A DNA stretch of 64,000 nucleotides from DASSUW01 sp963803335 (GTDB lineage: Bacteria; Actinomycetota; Thermoleophilia; Solirubrobacterales; Solirubrobacteraceae): positions 620,001 through 684,000 of the forward strand of contig CAWDME010000012.1 in NCBI GenBank assembly GCA_963803335.1, written 5' to 3'. The notes beneath the pieces are model-generated. The model worked only from the letters and a program-made list of their open reading frames with translations, was not told the DNA's origin and searched no databases. A program made the position numbers and the translations under genes. How positions within the stretch are numbered: the first letter of the stretch is position 1; every line of letters starts with the position of its first letter. Below, in pieces: positions 57,399 through 64,000 of this stretch.

Positions 57399-58175
57399 AT
57401 GACCCTGCGAGCACTACCGGGCGCCAGCCGCGCAGATTGCGAGGTTCGACGCCAACGGCTTCTGCGGCGCTACGTCCGGTATCACGACCGGGCCGATCTC
57501 GAGCAGCTGGTCGTGTCGTACCGACCGCTGGTCCGAGGGCTCGCGCGCCGCTATTCGGCCGCATCTGCCACCGCCGAGGATCTCGAGCAGGTGGCGTACG
57601 AGGGGCTCATCAAGGCGATCCACCGTTTCGATCCAGACCACGGGAGCGCGTTTACGAGCTTCGCCGTGCCCACGATCCTCGGTGAGCTCCGCCGGTATCT
57701 GCGCGACACCGCCTGGCCGGCGCACGTCCCTCGGCCGCTGCAAGAGCGCGTTCGTGAGGTCCGCGCGACAGCGACCGCGTTCGCCGCGCGTCACGGACGG
57801 ATGCCGACTGCGCGCGAGCTCGCTGGCGCCCTTGATCGCGAGGTCGAGGAGATCTTCGACGCGCTGGAGGTCACAACATCGCTCAGCATCGCCTCGTTCG
57901 ACGCCGCCGCCGCGCAGGCAGACGATGCCGACCGCCCGCCGGCCGAGCGTGTGGGCAGTGAAGATGCTGGCTACGAGCGTGTCGAATGCCTGGCGGCGAT
58001 CGAGCAGTTGCTTCCCGCGCTCACACGGCACCAGAGGCAGGCGCTGCGGCTTCACTTCGACGAGAACCTCGGCTACCGGCAGATCGCCCGGCGGCTCGGC
58101 GTCTCCCGTTCGGAGGCGGCCCGGGATCTCGAGGATGCCGTCTCGACGCTGCGCCATCTGCAAGAGGCGGCTTGA
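57399..58175 (+). CDS. SigB/SigF-type sigma factor (third)
   Basis: This 258-residue factor starts at ATG 57399. Region 2: LVVSYRPLVRGLARRYSAAS, AEDLEQVAYEGLIKAIHRFD, SAFTSFAVPTILGELRRYLR. Region 3 near 125-170, and region 4 ENLGYRQIARRLGVSRSEAA. It keeps the SFAVPTI segment of the general-stress group but has its own region-4 helix. Divergent from SCO1 across about 160 bp. Anti-sigma control is likely as for its paralogues. Confidence 0.9.
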   Translation: MTLRALPGASRADCEVRRQRLLRRYVRYHDRADLEQLVVSYRPLVRGLARRYSAASATAEDLEQVAYEGLIKAIHRFDPDHGSAFTSFAVPTILGELRRYLRDTAWPAHVPRPLQERVREVRATATAFAARHGRMPTARELAGALDREVEEIFDALEVTTSLSIASFDAAAAQADDADRPPAERVGSEDAGYERVECLAAIEQLLPALTRHQRQALRLHFDENLGYRQIARRLGVSRSEAARDLEDAVSTLRHLQEAA

Positions 58176-58185
58176 GTAGGCGCCC

Positions 58186-58752
58186 TTAGCGGTCGGGACC
58201 GGTGCCAACGAAGCGGCCGCGGAACAGCCGTACGGCGTCCAGCACCCCGGGGGAATAGCGAGGGCAGCCGAGCAGCCGCCGATAGGCGGTTACCGCGATC
58301 GCGTACGGCATCCCGGGAGCGGCGCGCGTCACGATCGTGCCCTGGGGAATCGCCCGCTGCAGCTTGTCGAGCAGGTCGACGGTCCCGTCCGGCACCGCAG
58401 GCCCGACCTGGATCACGATGACCCCCCGACGGAGCGCGCCGACCAGCGCAGACGTGCTCGGCGGTTCGTCGTACACGCCCGGAGCGGCGGGCGCCGCCGC
58501 CGGCCCGTCCACAGCGGGGTTCAGGCGTTCGCCCCGGGTGGCCGCGTGCACAAGTTGGCAGTCCGCATCACGCGCGGCGTTGGTCAGCTGCGTCTCGCGG
58601 ACCGGCGGGACATTGACCTCCTCCGGGCCCGAGCCGTGGAGCAGGATCACCGCAAGCACGGCGATCGCCGCGGCAGCTGCCATCCATGCCGCGGCGTATC
58701 CGAGCACCGCGAGCCGCGAGCCCGGTCGCCGGATGCGAGGTGATCGCCACAT
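58186..58752 (-). CDS. Membrane-anchored DUF3105-like protein
   Basis: The product has 188 residues from ATG 58752; a GTG at 58806 would add 18. The anchor LAVLGYAAAWMAAAAAIAVL precedes a DUF3105-like domain: DCQLVHAATRGERLNPAVDG, GVYDEPPSTSALVGALRRGV and IVIQVGPAVPDGTVDLLDKL, ending with AYRRLLGCPRYSPGVLDAVR. Two Cys (DCQL, GCPR) may be metal or disulfide residues. Function of DUF3105 is unknown. It is convergent with the sigma gene (10-bp gap). Confidence 0.72.
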   Translation of the reverse strand: MWRSPRIRRPGSRLAVLGYAAAWMAAAAAIAVLAVILLHGSGPEEVNVPPVRETQLTNAARDADCQLVHAATRGERLNPAVDGPAAAPAAPGVYDEPPSTSALVGALRRGVIVIQVGPAVPDGTVDLLDKLQRAIPQGTIVTRAAPGMPYAIAVTAYRRLLGCPRYSPGVLDAVRLFRGRFVGTGPDR

Positions 58753-58870
58753 GCTGGTCGCCGGAGCGCTGCCCCAGGGGATCCGGGCCGGGCATCGTAC
58801 GGTCACTCCTCGGACGGGCGCGCGCTCGTACGGTTATTCCTCTTACGAAGCTTTTTGACGCCTTCTTCGT

Positions 58871-58884
58871 TCGTCAACTGACGA
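58871..58884. promoter_or_regulatory. 14-bp palindrome upstream of the histidine kinase gene
   Basis: TCGTCAACTGACGA is TCGTCA, a two-base centre, TGACGA. It lies 22 bp before the GTG at 58907 in the divergent region toward the DUF3105 gene. The overlapping 17-mer GTCAACTGACGATTCCG (58873-58889) matches 33211-33227 at 16 positions, so a common regulator is possible. Confidence 0.5.
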
Positions 58885-58906
58885 TTCCGGCGCCGGGCCG
58901 AGCGTT

Positions 58907-60082
58907 GTGGGCATCGTCGCGCCGGTGGTCACATCCGAAACAGCAGCCTCGCCGACCGTGACGTGGACGGCCGTCAGCGGCTGGCTGCTGCCCTACGCAG
59001 CCGCCCGGCTTGCCGCGAGCGCGTTCGCAGCCGCCCTCATCGTCGCCGGCGACCTGGACCCCAGCGAGCTGCTGCTGGTGCTCTATGGGCCGTTGAGCAC
59101 CGGGCTTCTTCTCGCCTTTCCGCGTCTGGCGAGAACGCGGCAGGCGTGGCTGGCCGACTTCGCGATCACGCTCGCATGCGTGCTGGCTTCGGGAGACTGG
59201 CGCAGCCCGTTCTACCTGCTCTGGCTCTCTACGTTGGCGCTGCCGGCCGTTTCGTTGGGCCTGCGTGATGCGGCGTGGCTGGGGGTTGCCGCGCCGCTCG
59301 CCTTCGTCGCGGTCGCGATCGTCGGCGGCCCTTCACCGGGAACGCTGGAGATTCGATCGACCGAGACGCTCGCCATCCATCTGGCGCTGCCGGTCCTTCT
59401 CGTGGGCTCATTGGCGTATGCCGCTACCGCGCTGCGCAGGCTCGCGGACGAGCGAGTCGAGCGCGAGCAACTGGCAATCGAGGCCGAACGGCGGCGCATC
59501 GCCTGGGAGCTCCACGATTCCGCCAAGCAGCGTTTGCACGCGGCCCACCTGTTGGCCACGTCGCTGCAGGGCCGGGTGCCCGCTGAGCTCGATGCCACGG
59601 TCGGACGCGCCGTGGTCGAGCTCGAGTCGGCGAGCTCGGACATGGACACAAGCCTCGCCGAGCTCCGGTCGCCGCTCGAGGGGCGACCACTCGACGAAGC
59701 GCTTCGCGCCCGTGCCGAGGAACTCGCGGCGCTGGGGAGCGCGCAGATCGCGGTGCGCGGCAGCGCCCCCACGCTGCCCCCGCTGGTCAGCGCCCACGTC
59801 TTCCGGATCGCGGCGGAGGCGATGACGAACTCCCTGCGCCACGCCGACGCTGCGCGAATCGACGTGACCATCGAGCCCACCGGCCGCGGCGTCCGGCTGC
59901 GCGTCGTCGACGATGGCCGGGGGTTACCGGCGGAGCGGCGCGCGGGCGCAATGGGTCTGCTCGCCATGGAGAATCGTGCGGCCACCATCGGGGGAACTCT
60001 CGAGGTCACGCCACCGCCGACCGGGCGCGGTACCGTCGTGCAACTCGACGTCCCGCTCACGACGAACGACGGCTCCCGATGA
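58907..60082 (+). CDS. Membrane sensor histidine kinase (NarL-class, HisKA_3)
   Basis: This 391-residue protein starts at GTG 58907. Five or six transmembrane segments fill residues 20-175 without a large loop, so sensing is within the membrane. The HisKA_3 site RRRIAWELHDSAKQRLHAAH has the phosphorylated His203. The HATPase_c region shows an N-box RIAAEAMTNSLRHADAARID and G-boxes VVDDGRGL and AMGLLAMENRA. It overlaps the response regulator gene by four bases, a classic cognate pair. The signal is unknown. Confidence 0.9.
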   Translation: MGIVAPVVTSETAASPTVTWTAVSGWLLPYAAARLAASAFAAALIVAGDLDPSELLLVLYGPLSTGLLLAFPRLARTRQAWLADFAITLACVLASGDWRSPFYLLWLSTLALPAVSLGLRDAAWLGVAAPLAFVAVAIVGGPSPGTLEIRSTETLAIHLALPVLLVGSLAYAATALRRLADERVEREQLAIEAERRRIAWELHDSAKQRLHAAHLLATSLQGRVPAELDATVGRAVVELESASSDMDTSLAELRSPLEGRPLDEALRARAEELAALGSAQIAVRGSAPTLPPLVSAHVFRIAAEAMTNSLRHADAARIDVTIEPTGRGVRLRVVDDGRGLPAERRAGAMGLLAMENRAATIGGTLEVTPPPTGRGTVVQLDVPLTTNDGSR

Positions 60083-60660
60083 TCCGGGTCGTCGTCGTCG
60101 ACGATCACCCGGCACTGCGGGCAGGGCTCCACACGGTGCTCGACTCCGAGCCGGGAATCGTCTTCGCCGGCGAGAGCACAGGCGAGGAGGAGCACATCTG
60201 GCCCGTGCTCCACCGCTCGCGGCCCGACTTCGTACTGCTGGACTACCACCTGCCCCGCGGCGACGGATTACAGCTGTGTTATCGGATCAAGCAAGACGTC
60301 CCGACGCCGAAGGTCGTCCTCTACAGCGCGTATGCCAGCCCGTCGCTCGCGCTGCCGGCGCGACTCGCCCGCGCCGACGGCATCCTGGACAAGGGCATCG
60401 GTGCGCGTGAGCTGTTCGACGCGATCCGACGCGTCCACGCCGGCGAGCAGCTTGTACCAGCGGTCTCGCGCACGGTCCGGGAGGAAAGCGCCCACCGGCT
60501 CGATGCCGAGCAGCGCGCGCTTCTCGGGATGCTGCTCGACGGTGCGACCGAGCGCGACGTGGCGCACACGCTCCGCATTGACACGCGTGACGTCCGTCAC
60601 AGCGTCCAGCGCATCCTGAGCACGCTCCGCATCGACGTGCCGGCTGGCGGGCTCCCATGA
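60079..60660 (+). CDS. NarL-type response regulator
   Basis: This 193-residue protein has a receiver with VVVVDDHPALRAGLHTVLDS, phosphoacceptor Asp55 in FVLLDYHLPRGDG and a Lys in GILDKGIG. The C-terminal HTH is a degenerate LuxR type (LDAEQRALLGMLLDGATERD, VAHTLRIDTRDVRHSVQRIL). It is co-translated with the kinase (ATGA at 60079) and with the small wHTH gene (ATGA at 60657). A paralogue with the same odd HTH lies at 62178-62750. Confidence 0.88.
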   Translation: MIRVVVVDDHPALRAGLHTVLDSEPGIVFAGESTGEEEHIWPVLHRSRPDFVLLDYHLPRGDGLQLCYRIKQDVPTPKVVLYSAYASPSLALPARLARADGILDKGIGARELFDAIRRVHAGEQLVPAVSRTVREESAHRLDAEQRALLGMLLDGATERDVAHTLRIDTRDVRHSVQRILSTLRIDVPAGGLP

Positions 60661-61016
60661 GCGACCGGCTTCCGCGCGCGATCCGCACCCTTATCCGCGA
60701 CCACATCCACTCCGTCGGCGAGCTCGACCTGCTCATGCTCCTTCATGCTCAACGCGACCGCGGTTGGATGGCAGAGGAGGTCTGCGCGGCGCTCGGCGCT
60801 CCGGTGGCGTGGGCGATGCTGCGGCTCGAGACATTGCAAGCCGCTGGCCTCGTCGGTCAAGAGGCCGACGGCTGGCGGACACGTCCGCGAACAGCCGAGC
60901 AGCGGGACACGCTCGACGACCTTGCCGTCCTATACCGGACGCGCCGGCGCGACCTCGTCCAGTACGTGTTCGCGCAGAAACCAGGCTCCTCGGCGCAGAG
61001 CGGCCGCTGCTCCTGA
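60657..61016 (+). CDS. Small winged-helix protein co-translated with the two-component pair
   Basis: This 119-residue protein starts at ATG 60657 in the stop of the response regulator gene. DLLMLLHAQRDRGWMAEEVC, AALGAPVAWAMLRLETLQAA and LVGQEADGWRTRPRT form a wHTH with wing. The C-terminal helix LYRTRRRDLVQYVFAQKPGS is basic. It is a probable DNA-binding accessory of the two-component system; no named family is certain to me. Confidence 0.68.
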   Translation: MSDRLPRAIRTLIRDHIHSVGELDLLMLLHAQRDRGWMAEEVCAALGAPVAWAMLRLETLQAAGLVGQEADGWRTRPRTAEQRDTLDDLAVLYRTRRRDLVQYVFAQKPGSSAQSGRCS

Positions 61017-61035
61017 CGTGCGCGCGCCAACGTCA

Positions 61036-61458
61036 TCAGCGGCGGTGCGGCGCGGCCCTGCGGATGGCCACTGCGCTCGCGCTGCCACCGAGGTACAGCG
61101 TGGTAGCGGCAAAGCCGCCGGCGGGCCACGCGATGGCAGCCGGAGCCTCGCCCACTAGCGCAACGACGCCCACCGCGACGGCGATCGCGGCAACCTGTAC
61201 GAGCAGCATGCCGAGTCGCCGCCCGGCACCGAGGGACTCGATGTCGGTCGGCGTCTCCTGGCGAGCGCCAAACGCGAACGCAAGCACGACGTACCCGAGC
61301 GCGGCGCCGCCGGCGAATGCAGGTAGAAGTGAGCCGCGCGGCGTGCCGCGCAGGCTGATGAGCACCTGGCCCGACGTCCACAGCGTGACGGTGTAGCCGA
61401 ACGGAATGCCGGCACGGTCGAGGACCGTGTGCAACCCGGACAGGTAGCGGCTTCGCAC
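61036..61458 (-). CDS. Small membrane protein, three or four helices
   Basis: The product has 140 residues from GTG 61458. An N-terminal cytoplasmic piece (LSGLHTVLDRAGIPFGYTVT) is followed by hydrophobic segments LLPAFAGGAALGYVVLAFAF, LGMLLVQVAAIAVAVGVVAL and AIAWPAGGFAATTLYLGGSA. The longer frame to 61806 runs into a STAS gene and is not one protein. Function unknown. It is convergent with the small wHTH gene. Confidence 0.65.
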   Translation of the reverse strand: MRSRYLSGLHTVLDRAGIPFGYTVTLWTSGQVLISLRGTPRGSLLPAFAGGAALGYVVLAFAFGARQETPTDIESLGAGRRLGMLLVQVAAIAVAVGVVALVGEAPAAIAWPAGGFAATTLYLGGSASAVAIRRAAPHRR

Positions 61459-61528
61459 GGTGTTCCGTATCCCCGCTACCGCGCGAGAGCGATCGTCATC
61501 CGACGGACACGCGCCTCCACCATGAGCT

Positions 61529-61806
61529 TCAAGGTGTACGACTGGCCCGGGCTCCCGCCGGGATTGTTCGGTGCGCGGCCCAGAGGCTGTCGGACACCTC
61601 GAGGTCCTGATCGATGCCGCATCGGTGAGCGCCCGACGCACCTTTCCCACGGGACACACAACTACGGTGCGGCACTCGAGCTCGTGACTGAACGCCGCCA
61701 TGCGGCACACCGCATCGAGCGCCGCACGCTCGACCAACGTGACCGCCGAGAGATCCAGCCAAACCTCCTGAGCGCCGTCCTCGATCACTCCGAAGTACGT
61801 GTCCAA
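61529..61806 (-). pseudogene. STAS-domain gene with a one-base frameshift
   Basis: From TTG 61806 the frame reads IEDGAQEVWLDLSAVTLVER, AALDAVCRMAAFSHELECRT and VVVCPVGKVRRALTDA, a STAS domain without the usual Ser in the phosphosite (VERAAL). The family end then appears in the neighbouring frame as GIDQDLEVSDSLWAAHRTIP, closing at 61529. Adding one G near 61617-61620 restores a continuous domain. The N-terminal strand before 61806 is not clear. Either a real frameshift or a base-calling error. Confidence 0.6.
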
Positions 61807-62177
61807 GAGGCCTCCATCGCACGACTGCGAAGGGCTCCTGGCCTGACCAGGTCCAGCGCCTGTTCAGGATCACGGGACTCCGGCGGGTCCTTCCGTTCGC
61901 CACCGCGGCAGAAGCCCTCGGCGAACGCTGACGACGGGGTCGGGACCCCGCCGGGATGTCGGTCGAATGACGGCATGGTGGACCGCTCCGAAACCGACAC
62001 GGCGGGCCGGCGTTCTGGGACTCAGGGCTCCGCGAGAAAGATCGCAAGGGAAGTGGAGCCATGGGCTCAGACACTGACGGTCTGAGCGTGGCTGAGGCCA
62101 GGACGGCAATGCGTACGCCGCGCCGGCGAGGACCCCGTTGGCGCGGCGTGCGCCCGCCTGCCCCGCCCATCTGCGGC
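61807..62177. other. Gene-poor spacer
   Basis: I see no supported gene in about 370 bases; an N-terminal continuation of the STAS gene may have been lost here. Frames are short and Arg-rich. Confidence 0.35.
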
Positions 62178-62750
62178 TCATCGGCCTTTGGGTGTGATCC
62201 GCAGGATGAGCTGTTCCGCGCGTGCCATGACCTCGTCCACCGGTAGCCGCAGGCTCTCGGCGATCTCGGACACGGGGCGACGCGTGAGCAACTGGGCCGC
62301 CAGCGCGACCTCGTCCTGCTCGAGCGACGCGCGGAGCCGCTCTCGGTCGTCCGGACGCAATGTCGGGATCGGCACGGGCTGCGTCGTGACATCCACGAGC
62401 GTGTGGCAGAGCACCGCAGCGCTGGCGCGCTTCGACAGCAAGGCATCGGCGCCCGCGAGCATTGCGGGCGCGACAAGCGCTCGCTCGGCGAACTCCGAGT
62501 ACAGCACCACTGCCGGCGCCGGCGCCGGCGGGCACCGCTTGATCCGATGGCAGAGCACTACGCCGCACTCGCCACGTAGCCGGTGATCGAGGAGCACGAC
62601 GTCGGGATGCGCGCGATCGAGCAGCGGCCAGAGTTCCTTGGCCCCGGCGACCGACCCCACGACGTTGATGCCGTCTGCCGACTCGAGGACCGCCGCAACA
62701 CCGCGTCGCATCGCCGGGTGGTCGTCCACGACAACCGTCCTGATCGTCAT
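62178..62750 (-). CDS. NarL-type response regulator (orphan paralogue)
   Basis: This 190-residue protein has a receiver with VVVDDHPAMRRGVAAVLESA, phosphoacceptor Asp55 in VVLLDHRLRGECG and ALLSKRASA. The C-terminal HTH is degenerate (LEQDEVALAAQLLTRRPVSE, IAESLRLPVDEVMARAEQLI). The same LWPLLDRAHPDVVLLD and VVLYSEFA segments are seen in 60079 (IWPVLHRSRPDFVLLD, VVLYSAYA), so the two derive from one gene. No kinase is adjacent; the kinase at 58907 may serve both. Confidence 0.87.
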   Translation of the reverse strand: MTIRTVVVDDHPAMRRGVAAVLESADGINVVGSVAGAKELWPLLDRAHPDVVLLDHRLRGECGVVLCHRIKRCPPAPAPAVVLYSEFAERALVAPAMLAGADALLSKRASAAVLCHTLVDVTTQPVPIPTLRPDDRERLRASLEQDEVALAAQLLTRRPVSEIAESLRLPVDEVMARAEQLILRITPKGR

Positions 62751-62889
62751 GCGAGCGCCCTAGCCCGCGATGCCGCGTCCGAACCGCGTCTCGTCAGCCG
62801 TCGAACGGGTCTTTCAGCTTCGTTTAGCCGCCCGAGAAGGACCCTTCAGCTTTGTGGGCACGTCTGGTGGAAACGACCAGGGAGGAATC

Positions 62890-63363
62890 ATGGCCCCGTT
62901 GATCGCAGACCCGGCGACCCCGCAGCGCGATGACGTTGTCGACGGCTTTCCCTCGCCACGCATGCCGCAGCGCGTGATGGTGCGCGCCTACCGCACGTAC
63001 GAAGCGGGCGCTCGGGCGATCGAGCGACTCGAGCATGAGTGCGGCATCTCGGCCGCGCGTGTCACGCTGGTCGCGCGCGGGCTCAGGCCATCTGTCGTGG
63101 ATGCCACCGAGTGCATCGCCGAGGGTGGCAGGCGTGGGTCGATCGTCGGGGCCGTGTGCGCGCTGGTACTAGTGCTCTCCGGCGTCGTGGCGGCCGATGG
63201 GGGCGTGGCCGTGCCGCTGCTGGCCGGCGTGTTGTTCGGGGCCCTCACAGGCGCTGCCGTGCGCGTCGTGGACCGCCGCGACTGCGGGGTCGCGGCGGCG
63301 CACTACGACGTGCTCGTCGACGAGGAGTTCGCGGCCGAGGCGCGGCGCGCGCTGACGGCGTGA
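62890..63363 (+). CDS. General-stress type two-helix membrane protein
   Basis: The product has 157 residues from ATG 62890 after GGAGGA. Residues 30-75 resemble the heat-induced stress protein YflT fold (VMVRAYRTYEAGARAIERLE, ARVTLVARGLRP). Two transmembrane helices follow (IVGAVCALVLVLSGVVAADG, VAVPLLAGVLFGALTGAAV), then the end of the alpha/beta domain (HYDVLVDEEFAAEARRAL). Such proteins are known general-stress-response products, consistent with the sigma factors in this window. Confidence 0.78.
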   Translation: MAPLIADPATPQRDDVVDGFPSPRMPQRVMVRAYRTYEAGARAIERLEHECGISAARVTLVARGLRPSVVDATECIAEGGRRGSIVGAVCALVLVLSGVVAADGGVAVPLLAGVLFGALTGAAVRVVDRRDCGVAAAHYDVLVDEEFAAEARRALTA

Positions 63364-63438
63364 CGGCGACCGAGCGATCACTGTCCGACGGCTGACAGAC
63401 CTGGGCGTCTTCGGCGATTCGGTGCGCATGACACCACC

Positions 63439-63699
63439 ATGCGTGAACGAGAACCGGAACATCCCGCCATCCCAGAGCAGGTCGACCACGGCTTCGACGA
63501 GGGTGTCGGCCGGCGTCCCCGAGCGCCCAGGCAGCGGCGCGTCGGTCGCTTCAGTGAGGGCATCGAGCGCGACCGCGTTTCGCCGCTGCGGCGGGGACGC
63601 TTCAGCGACGGCGCCGAGCGCACGGAGGAGCTAGACCCCACCGAGCGCCGTTTCAGCGAAGGCGTCGAGCGCCACGACGATGACCACGAGGCGGCATAG
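63439..63699 (+). CDS. Small acidic/basic protein with GRFSEG repeats
   Basis: This 86-residue protein starts at ATG 63439. It opens MREREPEHPAIPEQVDHGFD and carries three repeats: VGRFSEGIERD, RGRFSDGAERT and ERRFSEGVERH. I recognise it as an actinobacterial small repeat protein with no assigned role. Charged and probably disordered. Confidence 0.75.
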   Translation: MREREPEHPAIPEQVDHGFDEGVGRRPRAPRQRRVGRFSEGIERDRVSPLRRGRFSDGAERTEELDPTERRFSEGVERHDDDHEAA

Positions 63700-63729
63700 G
63701 CCGAACACGGCCGTGCCGATCCTCGCCAG

Positions 63730-64000
63730 TGCGACCCCGCCCAGGTGCTGTCCTGGCACATCTCTTGCGGTTGCCGTCGGCCGTCTACCGGGCGGGCTTC
63801 GGCTGGGTCTTCGGTCACCGATTCTTGGCGCTTTCCCATCGCGGCCGTCGCAGCGGGCGGCGGTACACCACGGTGCTGGAAGTCGTGCAGTGGCGATCCG
63901 GGCTCAAGGAAGCCATCGTGGTCTCGGGCTTCGGTACAAGCGCCCAGTGGTATCGCAACGTGCAGGCCGGCGGCGCCGACGAGGTGACGATCGGCCGCCT
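63730..64000 (+). CDS. Deazaflavin (F420)-dependent nitroreductase family protein, N-terminal part (cut by right edge)
   Basis: The frame from GTG 63730 (TTG 63766 as alternative) is open to the window end. It reads LPSAVYRAGFGWVFGHRFLA, LSHRGRRSGRRYTTVLEVVQ and VVSGFGTSAQWYRNVQAGGA, the N-terminal two thirds of a DDN/PNPOx-like F420-binding fold (HRGRRSG, WYRN). It would reduce nitro or quinone groups with F420H2 in actinobacteria. The C-terminus lies outside. Confidence 0.85.

Noticed and set aside
1..64000. CRISPR arrays, insertion-sequence transposases, phage structural genes, rRNA
   Set aside because: None seen: no regularly spaced repeats with spacers, no transposase or integrase motifs, no rRNA stretches.

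Overview
The window is high-GC actinobacterial DNA. The best taxonomic marker is a secreted protein at 37040-37699 that opens with the FANVMSATAVFIAMGGTSYAA-type leader and degenerate short repeats, a protein type I associate with Solirubrobacterales (class Thermoleophilia: Solirubrobacter, Conexibacter and relatives). The LuxR-tailed HD-GYP proteins, the many SigB/SigF-like sigma factors and the arginine-rich secreted glycoside hydrolases fit that placement. It is an inference from protein style, because no rRNA or intact tRNA gene is present.

Layout. 0-9 kb: a MocR-type regulator (cut by the left edge), a membrane esterase, a regulatory cluster (KaiC-like double ATPase, MerR-pseudoreceiver fusion, SigB-type sigma factor, STAS protein), a Tat-exported TIM-barrel protein, and two linked acidic/membrane proteins. 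8.1-14.1 kb: DUF7218-like and STAS genes, a TetR-SpoIIE phosphatase fusion, and a five-gene envelope operon (YihY, small protein, coiled-coil protein, holin-X, DUF3618). This part is bracketed by 17-bp direct repeats. 14-29.7 kb: a catabolic island with a nine-gene operon (MarR, fused LivF-LivG, LivH, LivM, binding protein, MaoC hydratase, SDR, amidohydrolase, acyl-CoA ligase), a divergent secreted hydrolase and a giant GH3 enzyme. Decayed 3' halves of tRNA-His lie at both ends. 29.9-36.9 kb: cupin/MarR pair, anti-sigma kinases, SCO1, drug-export ABC pair with TetR. 37-44.5 kb: secreted repeat protein, UspA, three secreted cell-wall or polysaccharide enzymes, a STAND-type ATPase with a C-terminal OmpR domain, EthD. 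44.5-58.8 kb: RsbW-like kinase, cytochrome c, methyltransferase/hydrolase pair, two HD-GYP-LuxR proteins, second and third sigma factors, UspA, Crp, sulfite-oxidase-like enzyme, second SCO1. 58.9-64 kb: histidine kinase/response regulator/wHTH operon, a second response regulator, stress-type membrane protein, GRFSEG-repeat protein, and an F420-type oxidoreductase cut by the right edge.

How it works together (inference). The window is dense in partner-switching parts: three SigB/F-type sigma factors, four STAS domains (two broken), three GHKL anti-sigma-like kinases and one SpoIIE phosphatase. Universal stress proteins and membrane-stress proteins are the likely outputs. The 14-29 kb island looks like a plant-polymer or side-chain acid degradation module: extracellular hydrolase and xylosidase-like GH3, ABC uptake, CoA ligation, then hydratase/dehydrogenase steps. 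A 15-bp site shared by the operon and the divergent hydrolase suggests control by the MarR protein.

Decay. At least nine gene remnants or frameshifted genes are visible. Three genes (HD-GYP near 51.24 kb, Crp at 53.05 kb, STAS at 61.62 kb) each need a single-base correction to restore the family sequence, so sequencing error and real pseudogenisation must be separated.
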